A stretch of DNA of 5,139 nucleotides from an uncultured Oscillospiraceae bacterium (GTDB lineage: Bacteria; Bacillota; Clostridia; Oscillospirales; Oscillospiraceae): contig CAKUNY010000149.1 of the NCBI GenBank assembly GCA_934668605.1, positions 1 to 5,139 on the forward strand, written 5' to 3'. Below, one piece after another: positions 1-5,139 of this stretch. Under the pieces are notes generated by a model that saw nothing but the letters and a program-made list of their open reading frames with translations, did not search any database and was not told the DNA's origin. A program made the translations under genes and the position numbers. The first letter of the stretch is position 1. Each line of letters opens with the position of its first letter.

Positions 1-12
1 GGAGCAAGAATC

Positions 13-183
13 ATGAGAAAGCTTTTTTGCAAGAACGACGCTGCCGATTTTGAAGATCTGCCCGCGTTCAACGAGGAGAAGGTCAGCCTGACGATGATCG
101 TTGCAGGTATCTGCGCGGCGGTTGTCGCGGTCGCGGCCATCACGGCGACGATCGTCTGCCTGCTCCGCAGAAACAAGGACTGA
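13..183 (+). CDS. Small single-span membrane protein, function unknown (56 aa)
   Basis: This short frame begins at an ATG preceded by GGAG (1-4) with eight bases between, and ends at TGA. The product has a mixed, partly acidic N-terminal part (residues 1-25, with DFEDLPAFNEEK), one clear hydrophobic helix rich in Ala, Val and Ile (about 27-50), and a short basic end (RRNKD). Cysteines lie at residues 6, 33 and 49. The basic tail after the helix suggests the C-terminus is cytoplasmic, which would put the N-terminus outside, but there is no cleavable signal peptide. A strong terminator follows 20 bases after the stop, which supports a real transcribed gene, probably the last of a plus-strand unit that begins outside the window. 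I do not recognise a family. It is the only plus-strand gene seen here. Confidence 0.62.
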   Translation: MRKLFCKNDAADFEDLPAFNEEKVSLTMIVAGICAAVVAVAAITATIVCLLRRNKD

Positions 184-202
184 GTTTCTAATCAAATCAA
201 AT

Positions 203-245
203 ACCCCAGACCCGGAGAAGCGTTTTTCGTCGGGTCTGGGGTTTT
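203..245 (+). terminator. Rho-independent terminator, possibly shared by convergent genes
   Basis: A perfect 12-bp stem is formed by 203-214 (ACCCCAGACCCG) and 231-242, with a 16-base loop. On the plus strand it is followed by TTTT and then a second T run at 251-255, so it ends the 56-aa gene. On the minus strand the stem is preceded by an A-rich stretch and followed by a T-rich but interrupted tail (TATTTGATTTGATT), so it could also end the convergent zinc-ribbon gene, less strongly. Confidence 0.9.
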
Positions 246-265
246 ATTGCTTTTTGAAGATGTCG

Positions 266-511
266 TCACTCGTCCCAGCCGTCGACGCGCTTGCCGCAGA
301 AGGGGCAGTAGGGATCTTTATGCGTCCACGGCCGCAGCTGATGGCCGCAGTGCGGGCACTTGTTATATAAAAAGTGCGGAATGAGCCCGGAGAGCGAAAT
401 GACCATGCCGGCCCATAACAGGGCTTCACCAAAGAGATATGAAGAAAACATGACAAGAGCGCCGAGGATGATCAGAATATCCCGAAGCCGCTGCGCCTGT
501 TCCGGTTTCAT
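266..511 (-). CDS. Two-span membrane protein with C-terminal zinc-ribbon-like tail (81 aa)
   Basis: The start ATG (511-509) has a strong AAGGAG site (520-525) eight bases upstream, and the stop is TGA. The product has a short charged N-terminus, two hydrophobic helices (about residues 11-27 and 30-48), then a soluble tail with two CPxCG knuckles: C52-P-H-C55-G and C69-P-F-C72-G. Four cysteines in this spacing are typical of small zinc ribbons, so one zinc ion is likely bound on the cytoplasmic side. The aromatic segment between the knuckles (PWTHKDPY) is similar to other 'zinc-ribbon domain' membrane proteins of Firmicutes. The function is unknown; no enzyme motif is visible. The gene lies downstream of the ABC operon on the same strand, but a strong terminator separates them and it has its own candidate promoter. 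Confidence 0.82.
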   Translation of the reverse strand: MKPEQAQRLRDILIILGALVMFSSYLFGEALLWAGMVISLSGLIPHFLYNKCPHCGHQLRPWTHKDPYCPFCGKRVDGWDE

Positions 512-556
512 GAAAAAGACTCCTTTATCAAAATGGCCCGTTTTGGTTGCACTTCC

Positions 557-585
557 ATTTTACAGAAAACTTCAAAAAATTGCAA
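557..585 (-). promoter_or_regulatory. Candidate promoter of the zinc-ribbon membrane gene
   Basis: Reading the minus strand, TTGCAA (585-580, four of six matches to the -35 consensus), a 17-base spacer and TAAAAT (562-557, five of six to the -10 consensus) are followed by the ribosome binding site and ATG. The expected transcript start near 550 leaves a leader of about 40 bases. The -35 box overlaps the base of the preceding terminator stem and its T run forms part of the spacer. This is a consensus match by eye only. Confidence 0.45.
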
Positions 586-617
586 GCCCGGAGAGCAGGA
601 ATGCTTTCCGGGCTTGC
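574..617 (-). terminator. Rho-independent terminator of the MarR-ABC operon
   Basis: The hairpin begins seven bases after the TAA stop of the second ABC gene. The stem pairs 582-592 with 607-617 (GCAAGCCCGGA and its complement), continues after one mismatch with four more pairs (594-597 with 602-605), and closes on a four-base loop at 598-601. On the minus strand the stem is followed by AA and then six T residues (579-574). The plus strand also shows five T residues after the stem (618-622), but no plus-strand gene ends there. Confidence 0.92.
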
Positions 618-623
618 TTTTTG

Positions 624-2579
624 TTATTCGAGTTCGAACGCACCAGTATAGAGCTGGTAGTACGTGCCCTTTTTGGCAATCAGATCGTCGTGTGTGCCGC
701 GCTCGATGATGCGGCCATGATCGAGAACCATGATCGCGTCCGAGTTCTGGACCGTGGAGAGCCGGTGCGCGATGACGAAGACCGTGCGGCCTTTCATGAG
801 AGCGTCCATACCGCGCTGGACGAGCGCTTCGGTTCTGGTGTCGATGGAGGATGTCGCTTCGTCAAGAATCATGACCGGGGGATCAGCTACCGCGGCTCTT
901 GCGATGGAAAGAAGCTGCCGCTGCCCCTGCGAGAGGTTCGCGCCGTTCGAGGTCAGCATTGTGTTGTAGCCCTCGGGAAGACGAGTGATGAAGTCGTGCG
1001 CGTTTGCAAGCTTCGCCGCCGCGATGCATTCCTCATCGGTTGCGTCCAACTTACCGTAGCGAATGTTCTCCATGACGGTTCCAGTGAAGAGGTTCACATC
1101 CTGAAGCACAATACCGAGCGAGTGCCGGAGGTCCGCCTTTTTGATGTGGTTGATGTTGATGCCGTCGTAGCGGATCTTGCCGTCGGCGATGTCGTAGAAG
1201 CGGTTAATGAGGTTTGTGATCGTAGTTTTGCCTGCGCCGGTCGCGCCGACGAAGGCGAGCTTCTGACCGGGCTCGGCGTAAAGGGACACGTTATGAAGCA
1301 CCGTCTTATCCGGCACGTAGCCAAAGTCTACGTCAAAGAAGCGAACGTCGCCCTGTAGAAGCCGGTATTCCATTGTGCCGTCGTCCTTCTGGTGCTGCCA
1401 TGCCCATTTGCCCGTGCGCTCCGAGCAGGGGACGATCGTGCCGTTTTCCTCGCGGCAGCGCGTGAGCGTGACGGTTCCTTCATCGCTTTCGGGCTGCTGA
1501 TCAAGAAGCTCAAAGATACGTCCCGCGCCCGCAACGGCCATTGCGACGGCGTTCATCTGCTGGGAGACCTGCGAGACGTTTGCCGTAAACTGTTTGCACA
1601 TGCCGAGGTACGACGCGACAACGGAGATGGAAAGCGGCGCGACAAGCGTTCCGTACATCACGAGATTCTGAATAGAGACGTTCGGAACCGAGCTTCCGAG
1701 CGTCACGAGAAGGCCGCCCGCGAACGCGGTGAGCACGTACAGAAGGTTACCGATGTTGTTCATGATCGGCATGAAGATGTTTGCAAAGCGGTTTGCCTCG
1801 CGTGTGTCGGCGAAGAGCTGGTCGTTGAGCTTGTCAAAATCGGCCTCCGCGGCCTGCTCATGGCAGAAGACCTTGACGACTTTCTGGCCGTTCATCATTT
1901 CCTCGATGAAGCCCTCGGCCTTGCCGAGAGAGTTCTGCTGGCGGACGAAGTATTTGGCGGATTTGCCGCCGATGTTCTTGGTCGCAAGCGTCATGCAGAT
2001 GATGCCGAGAATGACGACCACCATCAGCGGCATGCTGTAATAGAGCATCATGCACACAACGCCGATGACGGTAAGCCCCGAGGCGATGAGGTTCGGAAGG
2101 CTCTGGGAAATGACCTGCCGCAGGGAATCGGTGTCGTTTGTGAAGCGGGACATGATATCGCCGCGCGGCGTGCGGTCAAAATAGGAGATCGGAAGGCGCT
2201 GCATGGTAGAGAACATGCGCTCGCGGGTCTTGTGCAAAAAGCCCTGCGTGACGTGCGCCATGAGCTGGGTGTAGACGGTCGTGAGGATGATATTCACGAC
2301 GTAAAGCGCGGTCATGGTGACAAGTGCGTTTAAAAGCTTCGGCAAAATCGCGTCCCAGCCGGAACCCAGACCCTCTTCAATATAGCTCGTGATCGTCTCG
2401 ATATACGCCGCAGGCGCGACGCCAATGAGAGCGGTCAGGACGATGCAGATGAGAACCACGGTCAGGTGTACCGGGTAATCGCGGAAGACCTGCTTCATGA
2501 GCCTGCCGAGCACCTTAAAATCCATTTTGCCGCGGCCTGCGCCGATGGGCGCTTTTCCGTGAGGACCTCTGTTAGCCAT
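624..2579 (-). CDS. ABC exporter half-transporter, catalytically intact subunit (651 aa)
   Basis: This is a type IV ABC exporter half: an N-terminal six-helix membrane domain (about residues 37-330) fused to an ATPase domain (about 410-651). The ATPase shows the aromatic A-loop Tyr (421), Walker A GATGAGKTT (445-453), Q-loop Gln 493, signature LSQGQ (549-553), Walker B ending ILDE with the catalytic Glu at 574, and switch His 605 (IAHRLST). The signature has Gln in place of the first Gly of LSGGQ, which fits the partner of a subunit with a degenerate ATP site. Between the two domains is an insert of roughly 30 extra residues (about 361-410) with Cys 375, Cys 385 and a WAW motif. The first 20 residues are Gly/Arg/Lys-rich and soluble. 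I chose ATG at 2579 because AGGAGGTG lies six bases upstream; an in-frame ATG at 2612 would add 11 residues but has no such site. It overlaps the upstream ABC gene by 8 bases (ATGGCTAA). It resembles YheH/BmrD-type multidrug exporters; the substrate is unknown. Confidence 0.95.
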   Translation of the reverse strand: MANRGPHGKAPIGAGRGKMDFKVLGRLMKQVFRDYPVHLTVVLICIVLTALIGVAPAAYIETITSYIEEGLGSGWDAILPKLLNALVTMTALYVVNIILTTVYTQLMAHVTQGFLHKTRERMFSTMQRLPISYFDRTPRGDIMSRFTNDTDSLRQVISQSLPNLIASGLTVIGVVCMMLYYSMPLMVVVILGIICMTLATKNIGGKSAKYFVRQQNSLGKAEGFIEEMMNGQKVVKVFCHEQAAEADFDKLNDQLFADTREANRFANIFMPIMNNIGNLLYVLTAFAGGLLVTLGSSVPNVSIQNLVMYGTLVAPLSISVVASYLGMCKQFTANVSQVSQQMNAVAMAVAGAGRIFELLDQQPESDEGTVTLTRCREENGTIVPCSERTGKWAWQHQKDDGTMEYRLLQGDVRFFDVDFGYVPDKTVLHNVSLYAEPGQKLAFVGATGAGKTTITNLINRFYDIADGKIRYDGININHIKKADLRHSLGIVLQDVNLFTGTVMENIRYGKLDATDEECIAAAKLANAHDFITRLPEGYNTMLTSNGANLSQGQRQLLSIARAAVADPPVMILDEATSSIDTRTEALVQRGMDALMKGRTVFVIAHRLSTVQNSDAIMVLDHGRIIERGTHDDLIAKKGTYYQLYTGAFELE

Positions 2580-4317
2580 TGTCTTCACCTCCTGCCTTGT
2601 TCTGCGAGGCATAGACCTCGCGGTAGATATCGCTGGTTTGCAGAAGCTCCTCGTGCGTGCCGCTGGCGTCGATGCGGCCGTTTTCCATGACGAGGATCAG
2701 ATCCGCGTCCTGCACGGAGGAAATGCGCTGGGCGATGATGAATTTCGTTGTACCCGGGATCTCCTCGCGCATGGCCTGCCGGATGAGCGCGTCGGTTTTC
2801 GTGTCGACGGCGGAGGTCGAGTCGTCCATGATCAGGATCTTCGGCTTCTTGAGAAGCGCCCGCGCGATGCAAAGCCGCTGCTTCTGGCCGCCGGAGACGT
2901 TCGTGCCGCCCTGCTCGATATAGGTGTCGTATTTGTCGGGGAAGGTCTGGATGAACTCATCGGCCTGCGCGAGCTTGCAGACGCGAATCAAATCGTCGTC
3001 CGTCGCGTTTTCATCGCCCCAGCGAAGATTTTCCTTGATCGTGCCGGAGAAAAGGACGTTCTTTTGCAGCACCACGGAGACCTGATTGCGAAGGCTCTCC
3101 AGATCGTAGTCGCGCACGTCGATGCCGCCGACACGAACCGTGCCCTGCGTCGCGTCATACAGGCGCGAGATGAGCTGAATGAGGCTCGTCTTCGAAGAGC
3201 CTGTGCCGCCGATGATACCGACGGTCTGGCCGGGCTTGATGTGAAGGTTGATGTTTTCCAGCGCCATGCGGTCTGCCTTCGCAGAATATTTGAAGCTGAC
3301 GTTTTCAAAATCCACGCTGCCGTTCGGTACCTCATAGATGGGGTTGGCCGGGTTATGAAGGTCGCTTTCCTCGTCGAGCACCTCGCAGATACGCTTGGCA
3401 GAAGCCGAAGCCATCGTCAGCATGACGAAGACCATCGAGAGCATCATCAGTCCCATCAGGATCTGCATGGAGTAGGTGATCATGCTCGCAAGCGAGCCGA
3501 CGTTCAAATACGTGCCGCCGGACTGGACGATGAGCTTTGCCGCGAAGTAGCTGATCAAAATCCGGCAGACGGAGATGCAGAACTGCATGAGAGGGTTGTT
3601 GAGAGCGAGAATTTTTTCCGCCTTCAGGAAGTCTTTGCGCACGTCGTCCGATTCCGCGGTAAATTTCTGCGTTTCATAGTCCTCGCGCACGAAGCTCTTG
3701 ACCACGCGCATGGCCTGCACGTTCTCCTGCACGGAGTTATTGAGCCGGTCGTACTTTTTGAACACGGCCTTGAAAAGCGGCATTGCCGTCGAGGCCATCC
3801 AGTAAAGCGCCAGACCGAGAACCGGGATGATGCCCGCGAAGATGAAGGCCAGCTGCTTGCCGACGCGGATGGACATCACGGTCGCGAAGATCAGCATCAT
3901 GGGGGCGCGGATGGCCATACGGATCATCATCATGAACGCCTGCTGGATGTTCGAGACGTCGGTGGTCAGTCGCGTGACGAGAGAAGAGGTCGAAAAACGG
4001 TCGATGTTCGCGAACGAGAAGTCCTGTACCTTATAGTAAAGGTCGTGCCGCAGATTCTGGGCAAAGCCGGACGCCGCCGACGCGCAGAACCAGCCCGAGG
4101 CCGCGCCGCACGCCAGAGACAGCATCGCGACGAGAAACAGCTTGAGGCCGAAGCTCAGAATCACGTTCATCGCGCAGCCGTCCTGAATGGCGTTGATGAG
4201 CCCGGCGGTGAGAAGCGGAATGGCGCATTCGCACGAGACCTCGCCCAGCATGAAAACAGGCGTGAGGATCGTGTCGCGCTTGTATTGCCGGATGCATACG
4301 GCAAGCTTTTTGATCAT
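2572..4317 (-). CDS. ABC exporter half-transporter, degenerate-site subunit (581 aa)
   Basis: The protein has six predicted membrane helices (about residues 16-41, 52-82, 133-150, 157-178, 244-264 and 280-302), then an ATPase domain from about 335. Visible motifs are A-loop Tyr 344, Walker A GGTGSSKTS (370-378, Ser in place of the usual third Gly), Q-loop Gln 418, a good signature VSGGQ (474-478), Walker B ILIMDD with Asp 499 where the catalytic Glu is expected, and Gln 530 in the switch position (IIAQRISS) instead of His. These changes mark the degenerate subunit of a heterodimeric exporter, like BmrC, LmrC or TM287. Its signature should complete the working ATP site formed by the other subunit. 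The start ATG overlaps the MarR stop in ATGA, with AAGGAGG (4328-4334) ten bases upstream, which suggests coupled translation. The length is normal for the family. It probably acts in the cytoplasmic membrane as an exporter of drugs or amphipathic compounds; the true substrate cannot be inferred. Confidence 0.95.
   Translation of the reverse strand: MIKKLAVCIRQYKRDTILTPVFMLGEVSCECAIPLLTAGLINAIQDGCAMNVILSFGLKLFLVAMLSLACGAASGWFCASAASGFAQNLRHDLYYKVQDFSFANIDRFSTSSLVTRLTTDVSNIQQAFMMMIRMAIRAPMMLIFATVMSIRVGKQLAFIFAGIIPVLGLALYWMASTAMPLFKAVFKKYDRLNNSVQENVQAMRVVKSFVREDYETQKFTAESDDVRKDFLKAEKILALNNPLMQFCISVCRILISYFAAKLIVQSGGTYLNVGSLASMITYSMQILMGLMMLSMVFVMLTMASASAKRICEVLDEESDLHNPANPIYEVPNGSVDFENVSFKYSAKADRMALENINLHIKPGQTVGIIGGTGSSKTSLIQLISRLYDATQGTVRVGGIDVRDYDLESLRNQVSVVLQKNVLFSGTIKENLRWGDENATDDDLIRVCKLAQADEFIQTFPDKYDTYIEQGGTNVSGGQKQRLCIARALLKKPKILIMDDSTSAVDTKTDALIRQAMREEIPGTTKFIIAQRISSVQDADLILVMENGRIDASGTHEELLQTSDIYREVYASQNKAGGEDNG
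2586..2593 (-). promoter_or_regulatory. Ribosome binding site that fixes the start of the second ABC gene
   Basis: AGGAGGTG on the minus strand lies six bases before ATG 2579-2577 and within the last codons of the first ABC gene. It is close to a full anti-16S match and selects this ATG over the longer alternative at 2612, which lies upstream of the site. Confidence 0.85.
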
Positions 4318-4781
4318 GGTTTGCAGTCCTCCTTGCAGGGTGTGTAATTGAGAGAAACGTTGAGATTTTCGGCCGCGCGGTCAAGAAGACACACGAGCGT
4401 TTCCACGTCCTCCGCGCTCATACCGGCGGTCATGGCCTGCTCCATCGACAGAATGTGGCGGTAAATTTCCTCCTGACATTCCAGCCCGCGCTTTGTCAGC
4501 GCCACGCGCTTATAGCGCCGGTCGTCGGGGTCGGGCGTGCAGGTGAGAAAGCCCTTGGCTTCCAACCGCTGCAAAAGCCCCGAGACGGTGGGGTGGGTGA
4601 GATTGAAGCGGCGCTCGATGTCCTTGGGGTAGACGACGGCGTCCTGCCGCTCGGCCAGAAAGCGCAGAATGAACGACTGCTGGCCGGTCAGATCGAGGTC
4701 CAGCAGCTTTCGGTCAATCTCCTGCCGGATGGCCTGCGAGAGGATGCGGATGCGGTGACCGAGATGGTTTGTTCCATGCAC
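4314..4781 (-). CDS. MarR-family transcriptional regulator (155 aa, GTG start preferred)
   Basis: This is a winged helix-turn-helix repressor of the MarR family. Numbered from the GTG, the N-terminal dimerisation helix comes first (HLGHRIRILSQAIRQEI, about 6-22), then the DNA-binding region with recognition helix HPTVSGLLQRLEAKGFL (about 63-79), and the wing with the diagnostic DPDDRRYKRVALTKRG (about 84-99). A C-terminal helix region closes the dimer interface, and the tail ends CKEDCKP. MarR proteins bind a dyad as dimers and release it on ligand binding or oxidation. It is the first gene of the operon, overlaps the ABC gene by 4 bases, and lies just downstream of a double dyad, so autoregulation and control of the exporter are likely. 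GTG at 4781 has GGAGGG seven bases upstream. An in-frame ATG at 4796 would give 160 aa but has no ribosome site and itself overlaps that GGAGGG. Confidence 0.93.
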   Translation of the reverse strand: MHGTNHLGHRIRILSQAIRQEIDRKLLDLDLTGQQSFILRFLAERQDAVVYPKDIERRFNLTHPTVSGLLQRLEAKGFLTCTPDPDDRRYKRVALTKRGLECQEEIYRHILSMEQAMTAGMSAEDVETLVCLLDRAAENLNVSLNYTPCKEDCKP

Positions 4782-4788
4782 GGGGTAT

Positions 4789-4794
4789 CCCTCC
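4789..4794 (-). promoter_or_regulatory. Ribosome binding site deciding the MarR start
   Basis: GGAGGG on the minus strand begins within the in-frame ATG at 4796-4794 and stands seven bases before GTG 4781-4779. The bases upstream of the ATG are the AT-rich operator with no Shine-Dalgarno match. Initiation at GTG is therefore more likely than at ATG. Confidence 0.7.
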
Positions 4795-4797
4795 ATA

Positions 4798-4840
4798 AAA
4801 ATGTAGCATACTACATATATTACGTAGTATGCTACATTTT
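4798..4840. promoter_or_regulatory. Double-dyad operator, probably for the adjacent MarR protein
   Basis: Two 17-bp arms (4798-4814 and 4824-4840) are perfect inverted complements around a 9-base AT-rich centre. Each arm also contains its own dyad: ATGTAG-CATA-CTACAT at 4801-4816 and the related copy at 4822-4837, with the shared core GTAG-N4-CTAC. The two dyad centres are 21 bp apart, about two helical turns, so two MarR dimers could bind the same face of the DNA. The right-hand dyad overlaps the end of the -10 box and the likely transcript start; the left-hand dyad lies in the leader. Assignment to this MarR protein rests on position and on dyad size, which is usual for the family. Confidence 0.85.
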
Positions 4841-4863
4841 ATCAGATTTTTTAGAAAACGCAA
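4836..4863 (-). promoter_or_regulatory. Candidate promoter of the MarR-ABC operon with extended -10
   Basis: On the minus strand, TGATAAAAT (4844-4836) gives a -10 box TAAAAT (five of six matches) with the TG of an extended -10 element. A weak -35 box TTGCGT (4863-4858) lies 16 bases upstream. The expected start is near 4829, inside the operator. A weaker alternative is CTGATA with TAATAT 17 bases further on, which would place one dyad in the spacer. Either choice allows direct repression by a protein on the dyads. Confidence 0.6.
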
Positions 4864-4873
4864 GCCGTAAGGG

Positions 4874-4912
4874 TGCACAAAGGATTTTGTGAAATCCCGC
4901 CGGATTTGTGCA
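4874..4912. other. Nested hairpin after the right-edge gene
   Basis: An outer stem of 8 bp pairs TGCACAAA (4874-4881) with TTTGTGCA (4905-4912). Inside it, GGATTT (4882-4887) pairs with AAATCC (4892-4897). Alternative pairings exist: CACAAA with TTTGTG (4876-4881 with 4886-4891) and AAATCC with GGATTT (4892-4897 with 4902-4907). It begins three bases after the stop of the right-edge gene. Neither strand has a T run directly after the stem, so it is not a standard terminator, though it may end or stabilise that transcript. Confidence 0.55.
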
Positions 4913-4914
4913 AC

Positions 4915-5139
4915 CTACCGAAGCAGCCGCAGCAGCGCCGAGAGCTTCAGCGTCCCGCGCTCAAATACCCGCGAAAGCAGCCGCAGGTTTTCCTCCGAAT
5001 GCTCGACCTCCTTGCTGTAGAGGCCGGAAAGGCGCATAAGCGTCGGTAAGTCCTTGTTTTCCTGCGCGGAAAAGAGGGCGGCGATGCAAAGAACGTGGAA
5101 AACGCAGCTTTCCACGCGCGAAAGAAGCTTCCCGTCGAC
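4915..5139 (-). CDS. C-terminal fragment, possibly FliB-like lysine-N-methylase (5' end outside window)
   Basis: The frame stays open from the right window edge to a TAG stop at 4917-4915, giving the last 74 residues of a longer protein. The visible part is helical, with a hydrophobic stretch (SCVFHVLCIAALFSA) followed by the segment LYSKEVEHSEENL and a basic Leu-rich end. A closing segment of the type YS(K/R)E(V/I)EHSEENL is what I recall from the end of FliB/YkgJ-related flagellin lysine-N-methylases, whose Cys-rich metal-binding N-terminus would be outside the window. That match is from memory and the identity is tentative; the reading frame itself is better supported. A GTG at 5115 could be read as a start but has no convincing ribosome site, and the frame continues past it without a stop. 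Confidence 0.6.
   Translation of the reverse strand, partial: VDGKLLSRVESCVFHVLCIAALFSAQENKDLPTLMRLSGLYSKEVEHSEENLRLLSRVFERGTLKLSALLRLLR

Noticed and set aside
360..1358. A 332-codon open frame on the plus strand
   Set aside because: It runs antisense across two real genes and straight through the operon terminator hairpin, and its product shows no domain.
1392..2333. A 313-codon open frame on the plus strand opposite the second ABC gene
   Set aside because: Same cause: a mirror of the real gene with biased composition (many His, Arg, Asp, Glu), no recognisable domain and no supporting start signal.
2638..4347. A 569-codon open frame on the plus strand opposite the first ABC gene
   Set aside because: It lies antisense to a clear ABC exporter gene. 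Its product is an improbable His/Arg/Asp/Val-rich sequence with no motif, as expected from the GC-rich third positions of the real gene, and no good ribosome site is seen.
4798..4840. Palindrome as a transcription terminator or transposon end
   Set aside because: It lies upstream of an operon rather than at a gene end, is AT-rich in the stem, overlaps a -10 box, and has no adjacent transposase or target duplication. An operator fits better.
4455..4892. A plus-strand frame opposite the MarR gene running through the operator
   Set aside because: It is antisense to a well-supported MarR gene and reads through the promoter and palindrome, which noncoding features explain better.
1..5139. tRNA, rRNA, CRISPR array, insertion sequence or phage genes
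   Set aside because: No direct-repeat array, transposase motif, phage protein or RNA gene fold was seen; almost all of the window is explained by ordinary genes and short regulatory gaps.

Overview
The window looks like chromosomal DNA from a GC-rich, low-oxygen-type Firmicute, probably class Clostridia (an Oscillospiraceae-like gut lineage is my best guess). The reasons are strong AGGAGG-type ribosome binding sites, overlapping genes in a tight operon, and the type of MarR plus paired ABC exporter operon. The taxonomic call is inference from style and protein family resemblance; no marker gene is present.

Layout from low to high coordinates: a small plus-strand gene for a 56-residue single-span membrane protein (13-183), then a strong hairpin terminator (203-245). 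Everything after that lies on the minus strand. Bases 266-511 encode an 81-residue protein with two membrane spans and a C-terminal zinc-ribbon-like tail. A terminator (574-617) follows the main operon, and a candidate promoter for the 81-residue gene is embedded in it (557-585). The main operon, read from right to left, is a MarR-family repressor (4314-4781), an ABC exporter half-transporter with degenerate catalytic residues (2572-4317), and a second half-transporter with intact catalytic residues (624-2579). The three genes overlap by 4 and 8 bases. Upstream of the operon, 4798-4863 holds a candidate extended -10 promoter and a striking double dyad that is probably the MarR operator. At the right edge is the 3' end of another minus-strand gene (4915-5139), possibly a FliB-like lysine-N-methylase, followed by a nested hairpin (4874-4912).

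How the parts fit: the two ABC proteins carry complementary motif defects. The first lacks the catalytic Glu and the switch His but has a good VSGGQ signature. The second has both catalytic residues but an altered LSQGQ signature. Together they should make a heterodimeric exporter with one working and one degenerate ATP site, as in BmrCD, LmrCD and TM287/288. The MarR protein probably represses its own operon by binding the dyads over the transcription start, and ligand binding would release it. The exported substrate cannot be read from the sequence. I see no wholly new system here; the best points for follow-up are the operator architecture, the MarR start codon and the Cys-containing linker insert in the second ABC protein.
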